NCBI RefSeq assembly: GCF_042676065.1
Contig: NZ_JBHTJO010000001.1
Coordinates: 992,001-1,056,000, forward strand
Direction: 5' to 3'
From: Methyloligella solikamskensis
GTDB taxonomy: Bacteria > Pseudomonadota > Alphaproteobacteria > Rhizobiales > Methyloligellaceae
DNA length: 64,000 bases
Shown: piece after piece, positions 1 through 8,363 of the stretch
How the letters are laid out: every line of letters starts with the position of its first letter
How positions within the stretch are numbered: the stretch's first letter is position 1
Position numbers and translations under genes: made by a program
The notes under the pieces: generated by a model
What the model saw: the letters and a program-made list of their open reading frames with translations, nothing else
Database searches by the model: none
Told to the model about the DNA's origin: nothing

Positions 1-257
1 GCAGCGCGGTCGGTCGGGTAGGCGAGCAGGCTCGGCGCGTCCTGAAGATCGAGCCGGGCGCCGACGATGAAGCGCATGCCGATTTCCCGTGCGGCGAGGT
101 GGCCGCGGGCGACGCCGGCCAGGGTGTTGCGGTCGGCGATGGCGATGGCATCGAGACCCAGAGCCTTGGCCGTGGCGACCAGCTCTTCGGGATGGGAGCC
201 GCCCTCCAGAAACGAGAAATTGCTGGTGACGTCCAAGGCGGCATAGCGGGGTGTCAC
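1..257 (-). CDS. dnaE2: Error-prone DNA polymerase DnaE2, N-terminal part (cut by window edge)
   Basis: Only the first 85 codons are present; the gene runs off the left edge of the window. The readable N-terminus (TPRYAALDVTSNFSFLEG, then a segment with IAIADRNTLAGV) is typical of the PHP domain that opens C-family polymerases of the DnaE2/ImuC type. The start is a GTG whose last two bases lie inside the TGA stop of imuB (GTGA, 4-base overlap), so translation is probably coupled. DnaE2 is the catalytic translesion polymerase of the ImuA-ImuB-DnaE2 mutasome and acts in SOS mutagenesis. Family and operon order agree, so the call is strong although the polymerase core cannot be seen. Confidence 0.9.
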   Translation of the reverse strand, partial: MTPRYAALDVTSNFSFLEGGSHPEELVATAKALGLDAIAIADRNTLAGVARGHLAAREIGMRFIVGARLDLQDAPSLLAYPTDRA

Positions 258-1843
258 TGGAACACACCCTGCAGATACCAGGCGGGGTCCCCGTCCTCGC
301 TCTCCTGATAGAGGCCTTCGCGATAGACCCAGTAGCGGCGGCCGTCTTCATCCTCGACGCGGTAATAGTCGCGAGTTTTCGGAAGCTGTAGGCGCCACCA
401 TTCCGGGGCGATGCGTTCGGGGCCTTCGGCCTTCACGATGCGGCGGGTGACCCGGCGCCAGGTGAAGCGGGCTGGCGGACCTTCGGGGATTTCCGCCAGA
501 ACCTGGAGCGGCTCGGGCTTGCGAAGAAAGAGAGCCGGGCGTGGCGGCTTGGCTTTGAGCACGCGCAGGACCTCCTGCACTTTCGGGATTGGCTTATTCG
601 GAACGGGCTTGGCGCTGAGGGATCGTGCACGCTGGGCTCGCTCGGGCAGATGGCTCTGGCGAGGCTCCAGCCGGCGCACGGCGCGGGGACCCAACCGGTT
701 CGTCAGCCGGTCGGCCAGGGGTGCCAGCGCCGCGCGGCCCGTATCTTTGGTGAGGGCCGTCTGATGGGGCGTCAGGGATTCCAGGGCGAAGGCGGTGAGG
801 TGAAGCGTGTCGATGCCGAAGCCGAGATCGAGACCTTCCAGCTTTTTCTCCAGCAGGTCGCAGAGATGATGCGCCTCCCGGCAGGGCGCGCTGAAGCCGG
901 CGCGGACGATAGAGGCTCCGCCATCGGCCCGGGTGAGGCGGAAGGCGACCCGCCGCATGCCGAGATGGGCGTCGGCCAGGTTTCCGCACAGCTCATCGGC
1001 GAGGGTGGCGAGCGCGGCGACGATTCCCTCATGGGTGATGAGCGGTTCCGGAAAAGAGAGATGGGCCGTCTGCGGCGGGTCCTTCAGGAGGGGTATGGCG
1101 CGCTCGTCGTGGCGGCCTAGCGCCTGGTCGAGACGGCGCAGCACGGCGTCTGCGATCTCGCGGGAGGCGAAGCGGCGTTTCAGGCTCGTTCGGGGCAAAT
1201 CGTAGAGCTGGCCGATGCGCTTCAGCCCTAAGCGCCGCAGGAGACGGGCCGCGTCATCGCTCAGACGCAAGCCTTCCACGGGAAGGGCACTAAGAGCGGT
1301 TTCCTGTTTGCCGGGGGGTACGACGGAGAGAGGTTCGCGTCCGAACCGTGCGCAGGCCCAAGCGGTGCCCAGGCTGTCTGCGATGGCGAGATGGACGGTC
1401 AGGCCCAGCCGGACGAAGGCGCGTTCCATGCTTTGCAGCAGCGCCTGTTCGCCGCCGAAGAGATGGGCGATTCCGGTGGCATCCAGCCAGAGCCCGTCGG
1501 TGCCGTCGGTGTTGCGCCAAGGGCTGAAACGTTCCGCCCAGCGAGCGAGGGCCAGAAGCGCCTCGGCATCTCTTTCGAGCGTGGCGGGTGCGGTGAGCAA
1601 CTGCGGATAAATCGCGCGGGCGTCGGTCAGGGCCTGGCCCTCGCTCAAGCCGGCCCGCTCCGCAGGTGCGTTCAGGGCGGTGATGAGCAGTTTCTGCCCC
1701 TCGCTGCCGACAAGTGCGAAGGGGTGGCGTTCTATGGTCTCGATTTGGTGCTGCCGCTCAGCTTGAGGAGCGGCGCTTCTGGTCAGTTCCCGCTTCAGCC
1801 GCTCGATCGGCCAGTGGGGCAGCCAGACGGAAATCATACGCAT
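254..1843 (-). CDS. imuB: ImuB, Y-family polymerase-like mutasome protein
   Basis: 529 aa, a usual length for ImuB. It opens with MRMISVWLPHWPIERL, characteristic of the N-terminus of this Y-family-like group, followed by palm/fingers-like sequence (LWLDATGIAHLFGGEQ) and a long Arg/Pro-rich C-terminal half. ImuB proteins are known as non-catalytic Y-family members that bridge ImuA, DnaE2 and the beta clamp. The start at 1843 lies 86 bases inside the 3' end of imuA, an unusually long overlap, and the stop overlaps the dnaE2 start by 4 bases. Expected regulation is from the LexA site upstream of imuA. Confidence 0.93.
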   Translation of the reverse strand: MRMISVWLPHWPIERLKRELTRSAAPQAERQHQIETIERHPFALVGSEGQKLLITALNAPAERAGLSEGQALTDARAIYPQLLTAPATLERDAEALLALARWAERFSPWRNTDGTDGLWLDATGIAHLFGGEQALLQSMERAFVRLGLTVHLAIADSLGTAWACARFGREPLSVVPPGKQETALSALPVEGLRLSDDAARLLRRLGLKRIGQLYDLPRTSLKRRFASREIADAVLRRLDQALGRHDERAIPLLKDPPQTAHLSFPEPLITHEGIVAALATLADELCGNLADAHLGMRRVAFRLTRADGGASIVRAGFSAPCREAHHLCDLLEKKLEGLDLGFGIDTLHLTAFALESLTPHQTALTKDTGRAALAPLADRLTNRLGPRAVRRLEPRQSHLPERAQRARSLSAKPVPNKPIPKVQEVLRVLKAKPPRPALFLRKPEPLQVLAEIPEGPPARFTWRRVTRRIVKAEGPERIAPEWWRLQLPKTRDYYRVEDEDGRRYWVYREGLYQESEDGDPAWYLQGVFQ

Positions 1844-2651
1844 GACGGTTCCATTCCAAGATCCAGCTTCGTCCGGGGGGCTCTCTGTTCGCCCGCTCCA
1901 GGGTGAGACGCCAGCGGGGCGGGCCGGGGCTTTGCTTGTCGAACGGTTCGGGGCCGCTCAAAGACGGTGCGATGCGCCAGCGGGTGAGGCTGCCGGGCAG
2001 GCTCGCTTGCCGGTGATCCGACAGGAGGAGGCAGGGGAGGCCGCCTTGCTTGGCAGCGAGCCCCAAGCGCCGTGCCATGACCGGCTTGTCGATCTCCGCC
2101 TGACCCAAAAGTCCGGCCAGCGCGCCGCTCTTCAGCCCTTCCTCCAAGGTCCAGGCGGCGTCGGTGGCATTCCTCACCCGAACGATGAGAAGCCGGGCGG
2201 GGTCGAGGCCGAAGCCGAGCAGGCCGGGGGCGTAGGGCGCCCCCCACTCCTTCAGCTGGCTCTCGGTGAGGCACCAGAGAAGCGGCGCGTCGTCTTCGAC
2301 GTCCCGCACCTGGCAGCGTAAGACGCCGAGGGCGAAGCCAAGCGCGGCAGGGGTGTCGCCATAGCGGTCCGGCTTCAGCTCATGGAGCCCCGGCTCGCCC
2401 AGGCGGTGGAGCGGCGGAAAAGCCGCCTCATCCTGTGCTTCGGTGCCAACAAGAGAAGATGAGAAGCAGGCGGACGGTGCGGCTTCCGCATCCGTCGCGG
2501 GGGGGTGGTGATGGAAGGACACGGGCACCTGCTCGAGCTTGCGAATGAGGGACCGCAGCCGCTCAATCAGGTGTTTCTCCCGCCCGCCTGCTTCGGCAAC
2601 GCCAGCCGACGTGACGCTCGACCTCTCTGCGCCGTCTGGGTTGTGGGCCAT
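1758..2651 (-). CDS. imuA: ImuA, RecA-like mutasome accessory protein
   Basis: 297 aa; first gene of the SOS mutasome operon imuA-imuB-dnaE2. The central part (VLRCQVRDVEDDAPLLWCL, then LGFGLDPARLLIVRVRNATD and WTLEEGLKSGALAGLLG) matches the RecA-like core of ImuA proteins. The C-terminus contains an ImuA-like strand (WILEWNRHAYDFRLA). The N-terminal 80 residues are poorly conserved by eye. The ATG at 2651 lies 19 bases from the nearest SOS half-site, so LexA control of the operon is expected. The last 86 bases overlap imuB. The protein is known to be needed with ImuB for damage-induced mutagenesis. Confidence 0.88.
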   Translation of the reverse strand: MAHNPDGAERSSVTSAGVAEAGGREKHLIERLRSLIRKLEQVPVSFHHHPPATDAEAAPSACFSSSLVGTEAQDEAAFPPLHRLGEPGLHELKPDRYGDTPAALGFALGVLRCQVRDVEDDAPLLWCLTESQLKEWGAPYAPGLLGFGLDPARLLIVRVRNATDAAWTLEEGLKSGALAGLLGQAEIDKPVMARRLGLAAKQGGLPCLLLSDHRQASLPGSLTRWRIAPSLSGPEPFDKQSPGPPRWRLTLERANREPPGRSWILEWNRHAYDFRLAAPLADRAAEAGTDQKRRSSS

Positions 2652-2661
2652 GGGACAACTC

Positions 2662-2685
2662 CGAACGAATGTTCCTATTTTGTTC
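2662..2685 (-). promoter_or_regulatory. SOS (LexA) operator of the imuA operon
   Basis: Two elements overlap here. GTTC-N7-GTTC at 2671-2685 (GAAC-N7-GAAC on the coding strand) is the alphaproteobacterial LexA box. CGAACGAATGTTCC at 2662-2675 is a palindrome that also fits the CGAAC-N4-GTTC type box known from Gram-positive LexA. The cluster is directly upstream of the imuA start and is the expected site of SOS control. Confidence 0.85.
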
Positions 2686-2862
2686 TACAGTCGAGTCGGG
2701 GCGGGAGTCAATCAGGCTCTCAAAGGGCCAGCACAAGAAAACCCCAATTTGGACGCCTCCCACGCCCCAAAAGTCAGATTCTGCTCAGAAGGGAGACGGC
2801 TTTAACCGGCTGGAAACCAAAATCGTGGCAAGACAGTGGGCGTTTAAAGACGGGGTTTTGTT

Positions 2863-3462
2863 ATGCGTATCGTCTTCTCCCGTGCGGCGCTCACTGGCGT
2901 CGCGCTGCTCGCCCTGTGTGCGAGCTCATCTTCGGCCTTCGCCTATGCCGGCATCCTTGGCGGCATCTTCCAGCCGGATAATCCGCGCGCGACTCAGGCG
3001 ACATCCGGGGCAAGGCTGGTTTCCTTCACGCCGCGGGTCGACCCCGGCACCATCCTGGTCTCCTTCGCCGACCGGAAGCTCTACTACGTGCTTCCCAATG
3101 CGCGGGCGATCTCCTACCCGATCGGCGCGCCCATGGCCCATGCCCGCTGGCAGGGCGTCATGCATGTGACGGCCAAGAAGGTGAATCCGGGCTGGACGCC
3201 GACGGCGGACATGCGGCGGGAAAATCCGGCGCTGCCGGCCTATGTGCCGGGCGGCCATCCGCGCAATCCTTTAGGTCCGCGGGCCATGTATCTCGGCGAC
3301 AGCCTCTATCGCATCCATGGAACGGACGCGCCCTGGACCGTCGGCCAGGAGGTCTCCCATGGCTGCATCCGAATGTATAACCGCGACGTGATCGACCTGT
3401 ATCAGCGGGTGCCGATCGGGGCCAAAGTCGTGGTGACCTGGCAGCGCTTCGCTCAAGGCTAA
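2863..3462 (+). CDS. Exported L,D-transpeptidase (YkuD domain), small form
   Basis: 199 aa. A signal peptide covers residues 1-27 (hydrophobic core GVALLALCA, cleavage after AFA). The rest is a single YkuD domain: it begins TILVSFADRKLYYVL and ends in the catalytic signature, His152 in HGTDAPW followed by SHGCIRM with the nucleophile Cys168. Such enzymes make 3-3 cross-links in peptidoglycan or attach outer-membrane proteins or lipoproteins to it. The gene stands alone, with a good terminator 55 bases after the stop, and is one of two L,D-transpeptidases in the window (the other at 57.4-59.2 kb). Substrate cannot be deduced. Confidence 0.92.
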   Translation: MRIVFSRAALTGVALLALCASSSSAFAYAGILGGIFQPDNPRATQATSGARLVSFTPRVDPGTILVSFADRKLYYVLPNARAISYPIGAPMAHARWQGVMHVTAKKVNPGWTPTADMRRENPALPAYVPGGHPRNPLGPRAMYLGDSLYRIHGTDAPWTVGQEVSHGCIRMYNRDVIDLYQRVPIGAKVVVTWQRFAQG

Positions 3463-3517
3463 GCGCCCAGGCTGAAAAGTTTCCGGCCCCCCAGCCGTAG
3501 ACCTTGTAAAGGTCGGA

Positions 3518-3552
3518 AGGCCGTCCGGTTCGCACCCGGGCGGCCTTTTTTT
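3518..3552 (+). terminator. Intrinsic terminator after the L,D-transpeptidase
   Basis: AGGCCGTCCGG pairs with CCGGGCGGCCT (one G-T pair) around a short loop and is followed by a run of seven T. Confidence 0.85.
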
Positions 3553-3711
3553 GTGCCTCCTCCGCTTCGTGCGATCTCGCCCATCTTATCTTCGGTCTTG
3601 CGTCGATGGGGCGCGCCCGCTTGCCCGATAACTTGCCGAACAAAGCGCGGCGGCCATGCGTTTAGCCTCCCAAGAACGCCTGAGAAATGTTGTTTTCCAA
3701 GGAGGTTTCTC

Positions 3712-4278
3712 ATGAACGAGCTGACCGGAAAGAAAATCGCCATCCTGGCCACCGACGGCTACGAAGAGTCGGAGCTGATGGTGCCGAAAGAGACGCTGGA
3801 AGAAGCCGGCGCCGAGATCGAGATCATTTCGCTTGAGAAGGGCGAGATCAAAGGCTGGAAGGGCAAGGACTGGTCCGGCAACACGCTCTCCGTCGACAAG
3901 ACAGTGGACGAGGCCAAGGTCGAAGACTATGCCGCACTCGTCATCCCCGGCGGCCAGATCAACCCGGATCTCCTGCGCGCCAACGAGACGGCCGTGACCT
4001 TCGTGCGCGACTTCTTCAACACCCAGAAGACGCTTGCTGCGATCTGCCATGCGCCGTGGGTGCTGATCGAAGCCGGCGTGGTGGAAGGCCGCGAGATGAC
4101 CTCGTATCACTCCATGGCGACGGACGTGAAAAACGCCGGCGCGAAGTGGGTGGACAAGAAGGTCGCCGTGCATCAGGCGCTGGTCACCAGCCGCAATCCG
4201 GACGACCTGCCGGCCTTCTGCGACAAGATCATCGAGGAAGTCCTCGAGGGTCGTCACCAGAAGCGCCAGGCAGCGTAA
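3712..4278 (+). CDS. DJ-1/PfpI family protein (YhbO-like)
   Basis: 188 aa from the ATG at 3712, chosen because GGAGG lies six bases upstream; the open frame extends further 5' without a better start. The fold signature is clear: KKIAILATDGYEESEL at the N-terminus with the conserved acidic residue (Glu18/19), and the nucleophile elbow AAICHAPW with Cys112. PfpI/YhbO proteins are cytoplasmic and have been linked to stress resistance and to repair of glycated molecules; true protease activity is doubtful for most. A 12-bp perfect hairpin follows the stop, and a peroxiredoxin gene comes next, which fits a stress role. Confidence 0.9.
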   Translation: MNELTGKKIAILATDGYEESELMVPKETLEEAGAEIEIISLEKGEIKGWKGKDWSGNTLSVDKTVDEAKVEDYAALVIPGGQINPDLLRANETAVTFVRDFFNTQKTLAAICHAPWVLIEAGVVEGREMTSYHSMATDVKNAGAKWVDKKVAVHQALVTSRNPDDLPAFCDKIIEEVLEGRHQKRQAA

Positions 4279-4296
4279 GTCCAGACTTCACACTCA

Positions 4297-4326
4297 GATG
4301 GCCGGAGATATCGCTCTCCGGCCATC
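4297..4326 (+). terminator. Strong 12-bp hairpin downstream of the PfpI gene
   Basis: GATGGCCGGAGA (4297-4308) and TCTCCGGCCATC (4315-4326) form a perfect stem with a six-base loop, 18 bases after the stop. No T-run follows, so it may be a weak terminator or a 3'-end stabilising hairpin rather than a classical terminator. Confidence 0.5.
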
Positions 4327-4530
4327 GGCGCCTCTGCCGCATTAGCGGTTCTGTCGCGCGATTGCTACATAGAGAGCATCCGCCCTATGCGGGATGAGCT
4401 CTTGGCGGAAACAAATTGCTTTTTTGCAGGCGGCGATTGAAAGCCTGCCCTGTCGATTTCTACATCCCATGCAAGACCAAGGTCGGGCCCGTTCTCACGG
4501 ACCGGCCGAACATTTCAGTTGGAGATTACG

Positions 4531-5166
4531 ATGGCTCTACAGATTGGCGATACTGCCCCCGATTTCGAAGCCCAGACGACGGAAGGGCCGATCAAGTTTC
4601 ACGAATGGCTCGGCGATTCCTGGGGCGTTCTATTCTCGCACCCGAAGAACTTCACGCCGGTCTGCACCACCGAGCTCGGCGCCACGGCGAAACTGAAGCC
4701 GGAGTTCGACCGGCGCAACGTGAAGGCGATCGGTCTCAGCGTGGATCCGCTCGACGCCCATGAGGAGTGGTCGAAGGATATCGAGGAGACCCAGGGCGCG
4801 GCGGTGAATTTCCCGCTGATCGCCGACCCTGAGCGGAAGGTGGCGAATCTCTATGGGATGATCCATCCAAACGCCTCCGACACGCTGACCGTGCGCTCGG
4901 TCTTCGTCATTGGGCCGGACAAGAAGATTAAGCTGACTCTGAACTATCCCGCCAGCACGGGCCGGAATTTCGACGAGGTTCTTCGCGTCATCGATTCCCT
5001 GCAGCTGACGGCGGAGCATCAGGTTGCCACGCCGGCCAACTGGAAGAATGGCGAAGAGGTCATCATCGTGCCGGCCGTGTCGAACGAGGACGCAAAGAAG
5101 AAATATCCGGAAGGGTGGCGTGAAGAAAAACCCTATCTGCGCTACGTCCCAGCCCCGAAACGTTAA
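4531..5166 (+). CDS. Peroxiredoxin, 1-Cys Prx6 type
   Basis: 211 aa from the ATG at 4531, which has GGAG six bases upstream; an in-frame TTG lies four codons earlier. The peroxidatic site is HPKNFTPVCTTELG with Cys45, and the length and the C-terminal segment (VSNEDAKKKYPEGWREEKPYLRYV) are those of the Prx6 subfamily, which uses one active cysteine. It reduces hydrogen peroxide and organic peroxides in the cytoplasm with an external thiol or ascorbate-like reductant. It appears to be monocistronic. I could not identify an OxyR site in the 250 bases upstream. Confidence 0.95.
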   Translation: MALQIGDTAPDFEAQTTEGPIKFHEWLGDSWGVLFSHPKNFTPVCTTELGATAKLKPEFDRRNVKAIGLSVDPLDAHEEWSKDIEETQGAAVNFPLIADPERKVANLYGMIHPNASDTLTVRSVFVIGPDKKIKLTLNYPASTGRNFDEVLRVIDSLQLTAEHQVATPANWKNGEEVIIVPAVSNEDAKKKYPEGWREEKPYLRYVPAPKR

Positions 5167-5342
5167 AGCCCCATAGGCTCCGCGGCTTCCAAGTCCTTAT
5201 CCGAGCAAAGGCTTTGCGGTTCGCGTTGCTTGAGAATTCGTTTGGCATGCCGCCTCCCAGCACGTAGAAAAGCGTGTGTACGGATTAATCCGTTATTGGG
5301 GGGCGGCCCGCCAAGAGGCCGCGTACGAGATCAAGGGGCGGC

Positions 5343-5531
5343 ATGGCGAATTCCAAACAGCCCGAAACACCGGGGCGCAGCGAGGAGTCGCGGCAGGCCG
5401 CAGCCGAGGTCGCCGACGGCTTGGTCCCGATGATCGAAGCCACGAGGGGCGCCGGGCTCGATTTTCTCGCCTACCTTCTCGGCATGGCTTTGAAGGAAGC
5501 GAGGCATCTCGCCTCTCGCGAAGACCGCTAA
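5343..5531 (+). CDS. Small conserved-looking protein of unknown function
   Basis: 62 aa. I do not recognise a named family. It is supported as a gene by AAGGGG about five bases before the ATG, codon use like its neighbours, and an intrinsic terminator 20 bases after the stop. The sequence has a charged, disordered-looking N-terminal third and an amphipathic or weakly hydrophobic helix (GAGLDFLAYLLGMALKEA) that could be peripheral membrane or a dimer interface. No signal peptide is seen. Confidence 0.6.
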   Translation: MANSKQPETPGRSEESRQAAAEVADGLVPMIEATRGAGLDFLAYLLGMALKEARHLASREDR

Positions 5532-5552
5532 GCTTATCAAAACATCGGATCG

Positions 5553-5580
5553 GCTCGCCCCTTTGGCGGGCTTTATTTTT
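5553..5580 (+). terminator. Intrinsic terminator after the 62-aa gene
   Basis: GCTCGCC and GGCGGGC pair across CCTTT (one G-T pair), followed by TTTATTTTT. Confidence 0.8.
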
Positions 5581-5644
5581 GTCCGAAGCCGGCGCGGGCG
5601 AGGCTCCGCGCCATCTCGTATTGACGGGTCACGGCCGCTCTGAA

Positions 5645-6094
5645 ATGGCTATTGTCATGGGAATGCCCGCCACACCCGCTCTCACCACAGATTGCGTGAT
5701 CCTTGATGCACAGGGCCGCGTGCTGCTGATCCGCCGCGGAAATCCGCCGTATAAGGGAGAGTATGCGCTGCCCGGCGGCTTCGTCGATATCGGCGAGACG
5801 GTGGAAGACGGCTGCCGGCGGGAGGTGAAGGAAGAGGTCGGGCTCGATGTGGGGCCGCTGACGCTGATCGGTGTGTTCTCCGATCCCAATCGCGATCCGC
5901 GCGGGCATACGGTGAGCGCGGCGTTTCTCACCGAGCTGGCGGATGAGGCGACTCCGGTTGCGGGGGACGATGCGGCTGCGGCGGAGTGGATCGACGACTG
6001 GCAAAGCGTTGATCTTGCCTTCGATCACGCGCAGATTATTGGCCAAGCGATGCGGCTTGCGGCGCAGGCGGGCAAGAGCACGGGCAAGAGCTAG
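5645..6094 (+). CDS. Nudix hydrolase
   Basis: 149 aa from the ATG at 5645; ATGs at 5657 and 5663 are equally possible because none has a clear ribosome-binding site. The Nudix box is complete: G45-x5-E51-x7-R59-E60-V-x-E63-E64-x-G66-L67. The preceding strand has VILDAQGRVLLIRRGNPPYKGEYALPGG in pieces typical of ADP-ribose or 8-oxo-dGTP type Nudix enzymes (the motif NPPYKG before the box is common in ADP-ribose pyrophosphatase-like members). It hydrolyses a nucleoside diphosphate linked to another moiety; the substrate cannot be fixed from sequence. Ferrochelatase follows 61 bases later on the same strand. Confidence 0.88.
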   Translation: MAIVMGMPATPALTTDCVILDAQGRVLLIRRGNPPYKGEYALPGGFVDIGETVEDGCRREVKEEVGLDVGPLTLIGVFSDPNRDPRGHTVSAAFLTELADEATPVAGDDAAAAEWIDDWQSVDLAFDHAQIIGQAMRLAAQAGKSTGKS

Positions 6095-6155
6095 TCCGCT
6101 GATACAGAATGGTTTATTGAACGCCCAAGCGCGGCGTTCCAAAGGTTGTAAGTAA

Positions 6156-7205
6156 ATGACTGAGAGGCCAGGTCCCTGCCAATTTGCAGCGGAGAATCCA
6201 GGTGTGACCCATCCCGGAGGACGTATTGGTGTGTTGCTGGTGAATCTCGGTACGCCCGATGACACCACCTATTGGCCGATGCGGCGCTATTTGAAGGAAT
6301 TTCTGTCCGACCGCCGGGTGATCGAGACCCCCCGGGTGATCTGGTGGCCCATTCTGAACGGCATCATCCTGACCGTTCGGCCGAAGAAGAGCGGCGAGGC
6401 CTATGCCTCGATCTGGGACAACGAGCGGAAGGAGTCGCCGCTACGGACCATCACCCGCAACCAGGCGGAGAAGCTTGCGGCGCGTTTTGCGAGCATGCCC
6501 GAAATCGTGGTCGACTGGGCCATGCGCTACGGCACGCCGTCAATTGCATCGCGCATCGAGGCCCTGGCCTCGGCCGGCTGCGACCGGCTTGTGGTGTTTC
6601 CGCTCTATCCGCAATATGCAGCGCCGACCACGGCGACGGTGAACGACAAGGCGTTCGATGCGCTGAAGAAAATGCGCTTCCAGCCGGCGCTGCGCACGGT
6701 GCCGGCCTATCCGACGGACCCGGTCTATATCGAGGCGCTGGCCAACTCGGTGCGCAATCATCTGGCGACGCTGGATTACGATCCGGAAGTCATCCTCGCC
6801 TCGTTCCACGGCCTGCCGAAGAAATATATCGAGAAGGGCGACCCCTATCAGGGCCAGTGCAAGGAGACGGCGGACGCCTTACGCGAGGCGCTCGGCTTCG
6901 ACGAGCATAAGTTCCGCCTGACCTTCCAGTCCCGCTTCGGCCCGGAGGAATGGCTGACGCCCTATACGGACGAGACAGTGGAAGCGCTTGCCAAGGAAGG
7001 CGTGAAGAGCTTGGCGATCATGACGCCTGGCTTCGTTGCCGATTGCGTGGAGACCCTGGAGGAGATCAACGGCGAAGCCCGGGAGATCTTCGAGGAGCAT
7101 GGCGGCGAGAAGTTCAGCTTCATCCCCTGCCTGAACGACAGCGACGACGGCATGCGGGTCATCGAGACCGTCGTGGACCGCGAGCTTCAGGGGTGGGTCC
7201 GCTAA
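6156..7205 (+). CDS. hemH: Ferrochelatase
   Basis: 349 aa, normal length. The N-terminus has the family signature GVLLVNLGTPDDT; the active-site histidine is His218 in ASFHGLP, the substrate-handling region is YQGQCKETADALR and TFQSRFGPEEWL, and a conserved acidic residue sits near 299 in GFVADCVETLEEI. It inserts ferrous iron into protoporphyrin IX, the last step of protoheme synthesis, at the cytoplasmic face of the inner membrane. The ATG at 6156 has AAAGG upstream. The Nudix gene upstream may be cotranscribed; the SPFH/NfeD pair follows after about 100 bases. Confidence 0.97.
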   Translation: MTERPGPCQFAAENPGVTHPGGRIGVLLVNLGTPDDTTYWPMRRYLKEFLSDRRVIETPRVIWWPILNGIILTVRPKKSGEAYASIWDNERKESPLRTITRNQAEKLAARFASMPEIVVDWAMRYGTPSIASRIEALASAGCDRLVVFPLYPQYAAPTTATVNDKAFDALKKMRFQPALRTVPAYPTDPVYIEALANSVRNHLATLDYDPEVILASFHGLPKKYIEKGDPYQGQCKETADALREALGFDEHKFRLTFQSRFGPEEWLTPYTDETVEALAKEGVKSLAIMTPGFVADCVETLEEINGEAREIFEEHGGEKFSFIPCLNDSDDGMRVIETVVDRELQGWVR

Positions 7206-7309
7206 GGGATTCGTCCCCGGATTTCTATCGAGCCTGCGACAGTTTTGGCTTAAGGTTCGCCTCCGAATAGGCGGGCATACGGTACCGCTCGGCCGCTGGA
7301 GGACCTTCG

Positions 7310-8287
7310 ATGTTCGGCTTCAATCTCTTCGTTCTCGTTCTTCTCGTTCTGTTCATCGTCGTCATTCTGGCGGGGGTGAAGGTGGTCCCGCAGGGCTACA
7401 ACTACACGGTCGAGCGGTTCGGCAAATACACCCGCACCCTTCAGCCCGGCCTCACCATCATCATCCCGTTCATCGATCGCGTGGGCCGCAAGATCAACAT
7501 GATGGAGCAGGTGGCCGAGGTGCCGAGCCAGGAGGTGATCACCCGGGACAACGCCATGGTGCGGGTCGACGGGGTGTGCTTCTTCCAGGTGCTGGACGCG
7601 GCTCAGGCGAGCTACGAGGTCACCGACCTGGAGCTGGCGGTCATGAACCTGACCATGACCAATATCCGTACCGTGATGGGCGGCATGGATCTGGACGAGC
7701 TCCTGTCCCAGCGCGACGAGATCAATCACCGGCTGCTGAGGGTGGTGGACGACGCCACCCATAGCTGGGGCGTGAAAATCACACGTATCGAGATCAAGGA
7801 TATCGAGCCGCCGCGGGATCTGGTGGATGCCATGGCGCGGCAGATGAAGGCGGAGCGTGACAAACGCGCCGCCATCCTGGTCGCCGAGGGCGAGCGGCAG
7901 TCCGAAATTCTCGAGGCCGAAGGCCAGAAGCAGTCGCAGATCCTTGCGGCGGAGGGGCGGCGCGAGGCCGCCTATCGCGACGCCGAAGCCCGCGAGCGCG
8001 AGGCGGAAGCCGAAGCCAAGGCGACAGCCATGGTCTCCGAGGCGATCGCTGCGGGCAACATCCAGGCCATCAACTATTTCGTGGCCAACAAATATGTGGA
8101 AGCGCTCAAAGAGCTGGCGGCGGCCAAGAACCAGAAGGTTCTGATGCTGCCGCTGGAGGCAAGCTCCGTGATCGGCTCCATCGCCGGCGTGAGCGAGATC
8201 GCGCGGGAGGCCTTTGGCCAGGGCGGCAATTCCGGCAATCCGCCGTCGGGCAGCGGCGTGCCCACGAGCGGTGGGCACAAAAGCTAG
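7310..8287 (+). CDS. SPFH/Band 7 membrane protein, QmcA-like
   Basis: 325 aa. One N-terminal transmembrane helix (about residues 3-24, FNLFVLVLLVLFIVVILAGV) precedes the Band 7/SPFH domain, which starts VKVVPQGYNYTVERFGKYTRTLQPG, a paraslipin/QmcA-type signature. Residues about 175-265 are a long charged coiled coil rich in Glu, Ala and Lys. These proteins form large ring or cage oligomers at the inner membrane and organise membrane microdomains or proteases such as FtsH. The next gene encodes an NfeD protein 76 bases downstream, the standard partner in stomatin/NfeD operons. Confidence 0.93.
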   Translation: MFGFNLFVLVLLVLFIVVILAGVKVVPQGYNYTVERFGKYTRTLQPGLTIIIPFIDRVGRKINMMEQVAEVPSQEVITRDNAMVRVDGVCFFQVLDAAQASYEVTDLELAVMNLTMTNIRTVMGGMDLDELLSQRDEINHRLLRVVDDATHSWGVKITRIEIKDIEPPRDLVDAMARQMKAERDKRAAILVAEGERQSEILEAEGQKQSQILAAEGRREAAYRDAEAREREAEAEAKATAMVSEAIAAGNIQAINYFVANKYVEALKELAAAKNQKVLMLPLEASSVIGSIAGVSEIAREAFGQGGNSGNPPSGSGVPTSGGHKS

Positions 8288-8363
8288 CCTTCTTAGAGAG
8301 CTCACTATTTTAGCGAGCTAGCGAAGGCAGGGAAGACTGCCGCCGGAGAAAAGGGAGGACCCT

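Noticed and set aside
411..1906. Long open frames on the plus strand opposite imuB (up to 171 codons)
   Set aside because: They are antisense shadows caused by high GC; the minus-strand frames encode clear ImuB and ImuA proteins.
3483..3552. tRNA-like stretch with GGTTCGCACC resembling a T-arm
   Set aside because: No acceptor or anticodon arms can be formed around it; the stem and T-run are fully explained as an intrinsic terminator.
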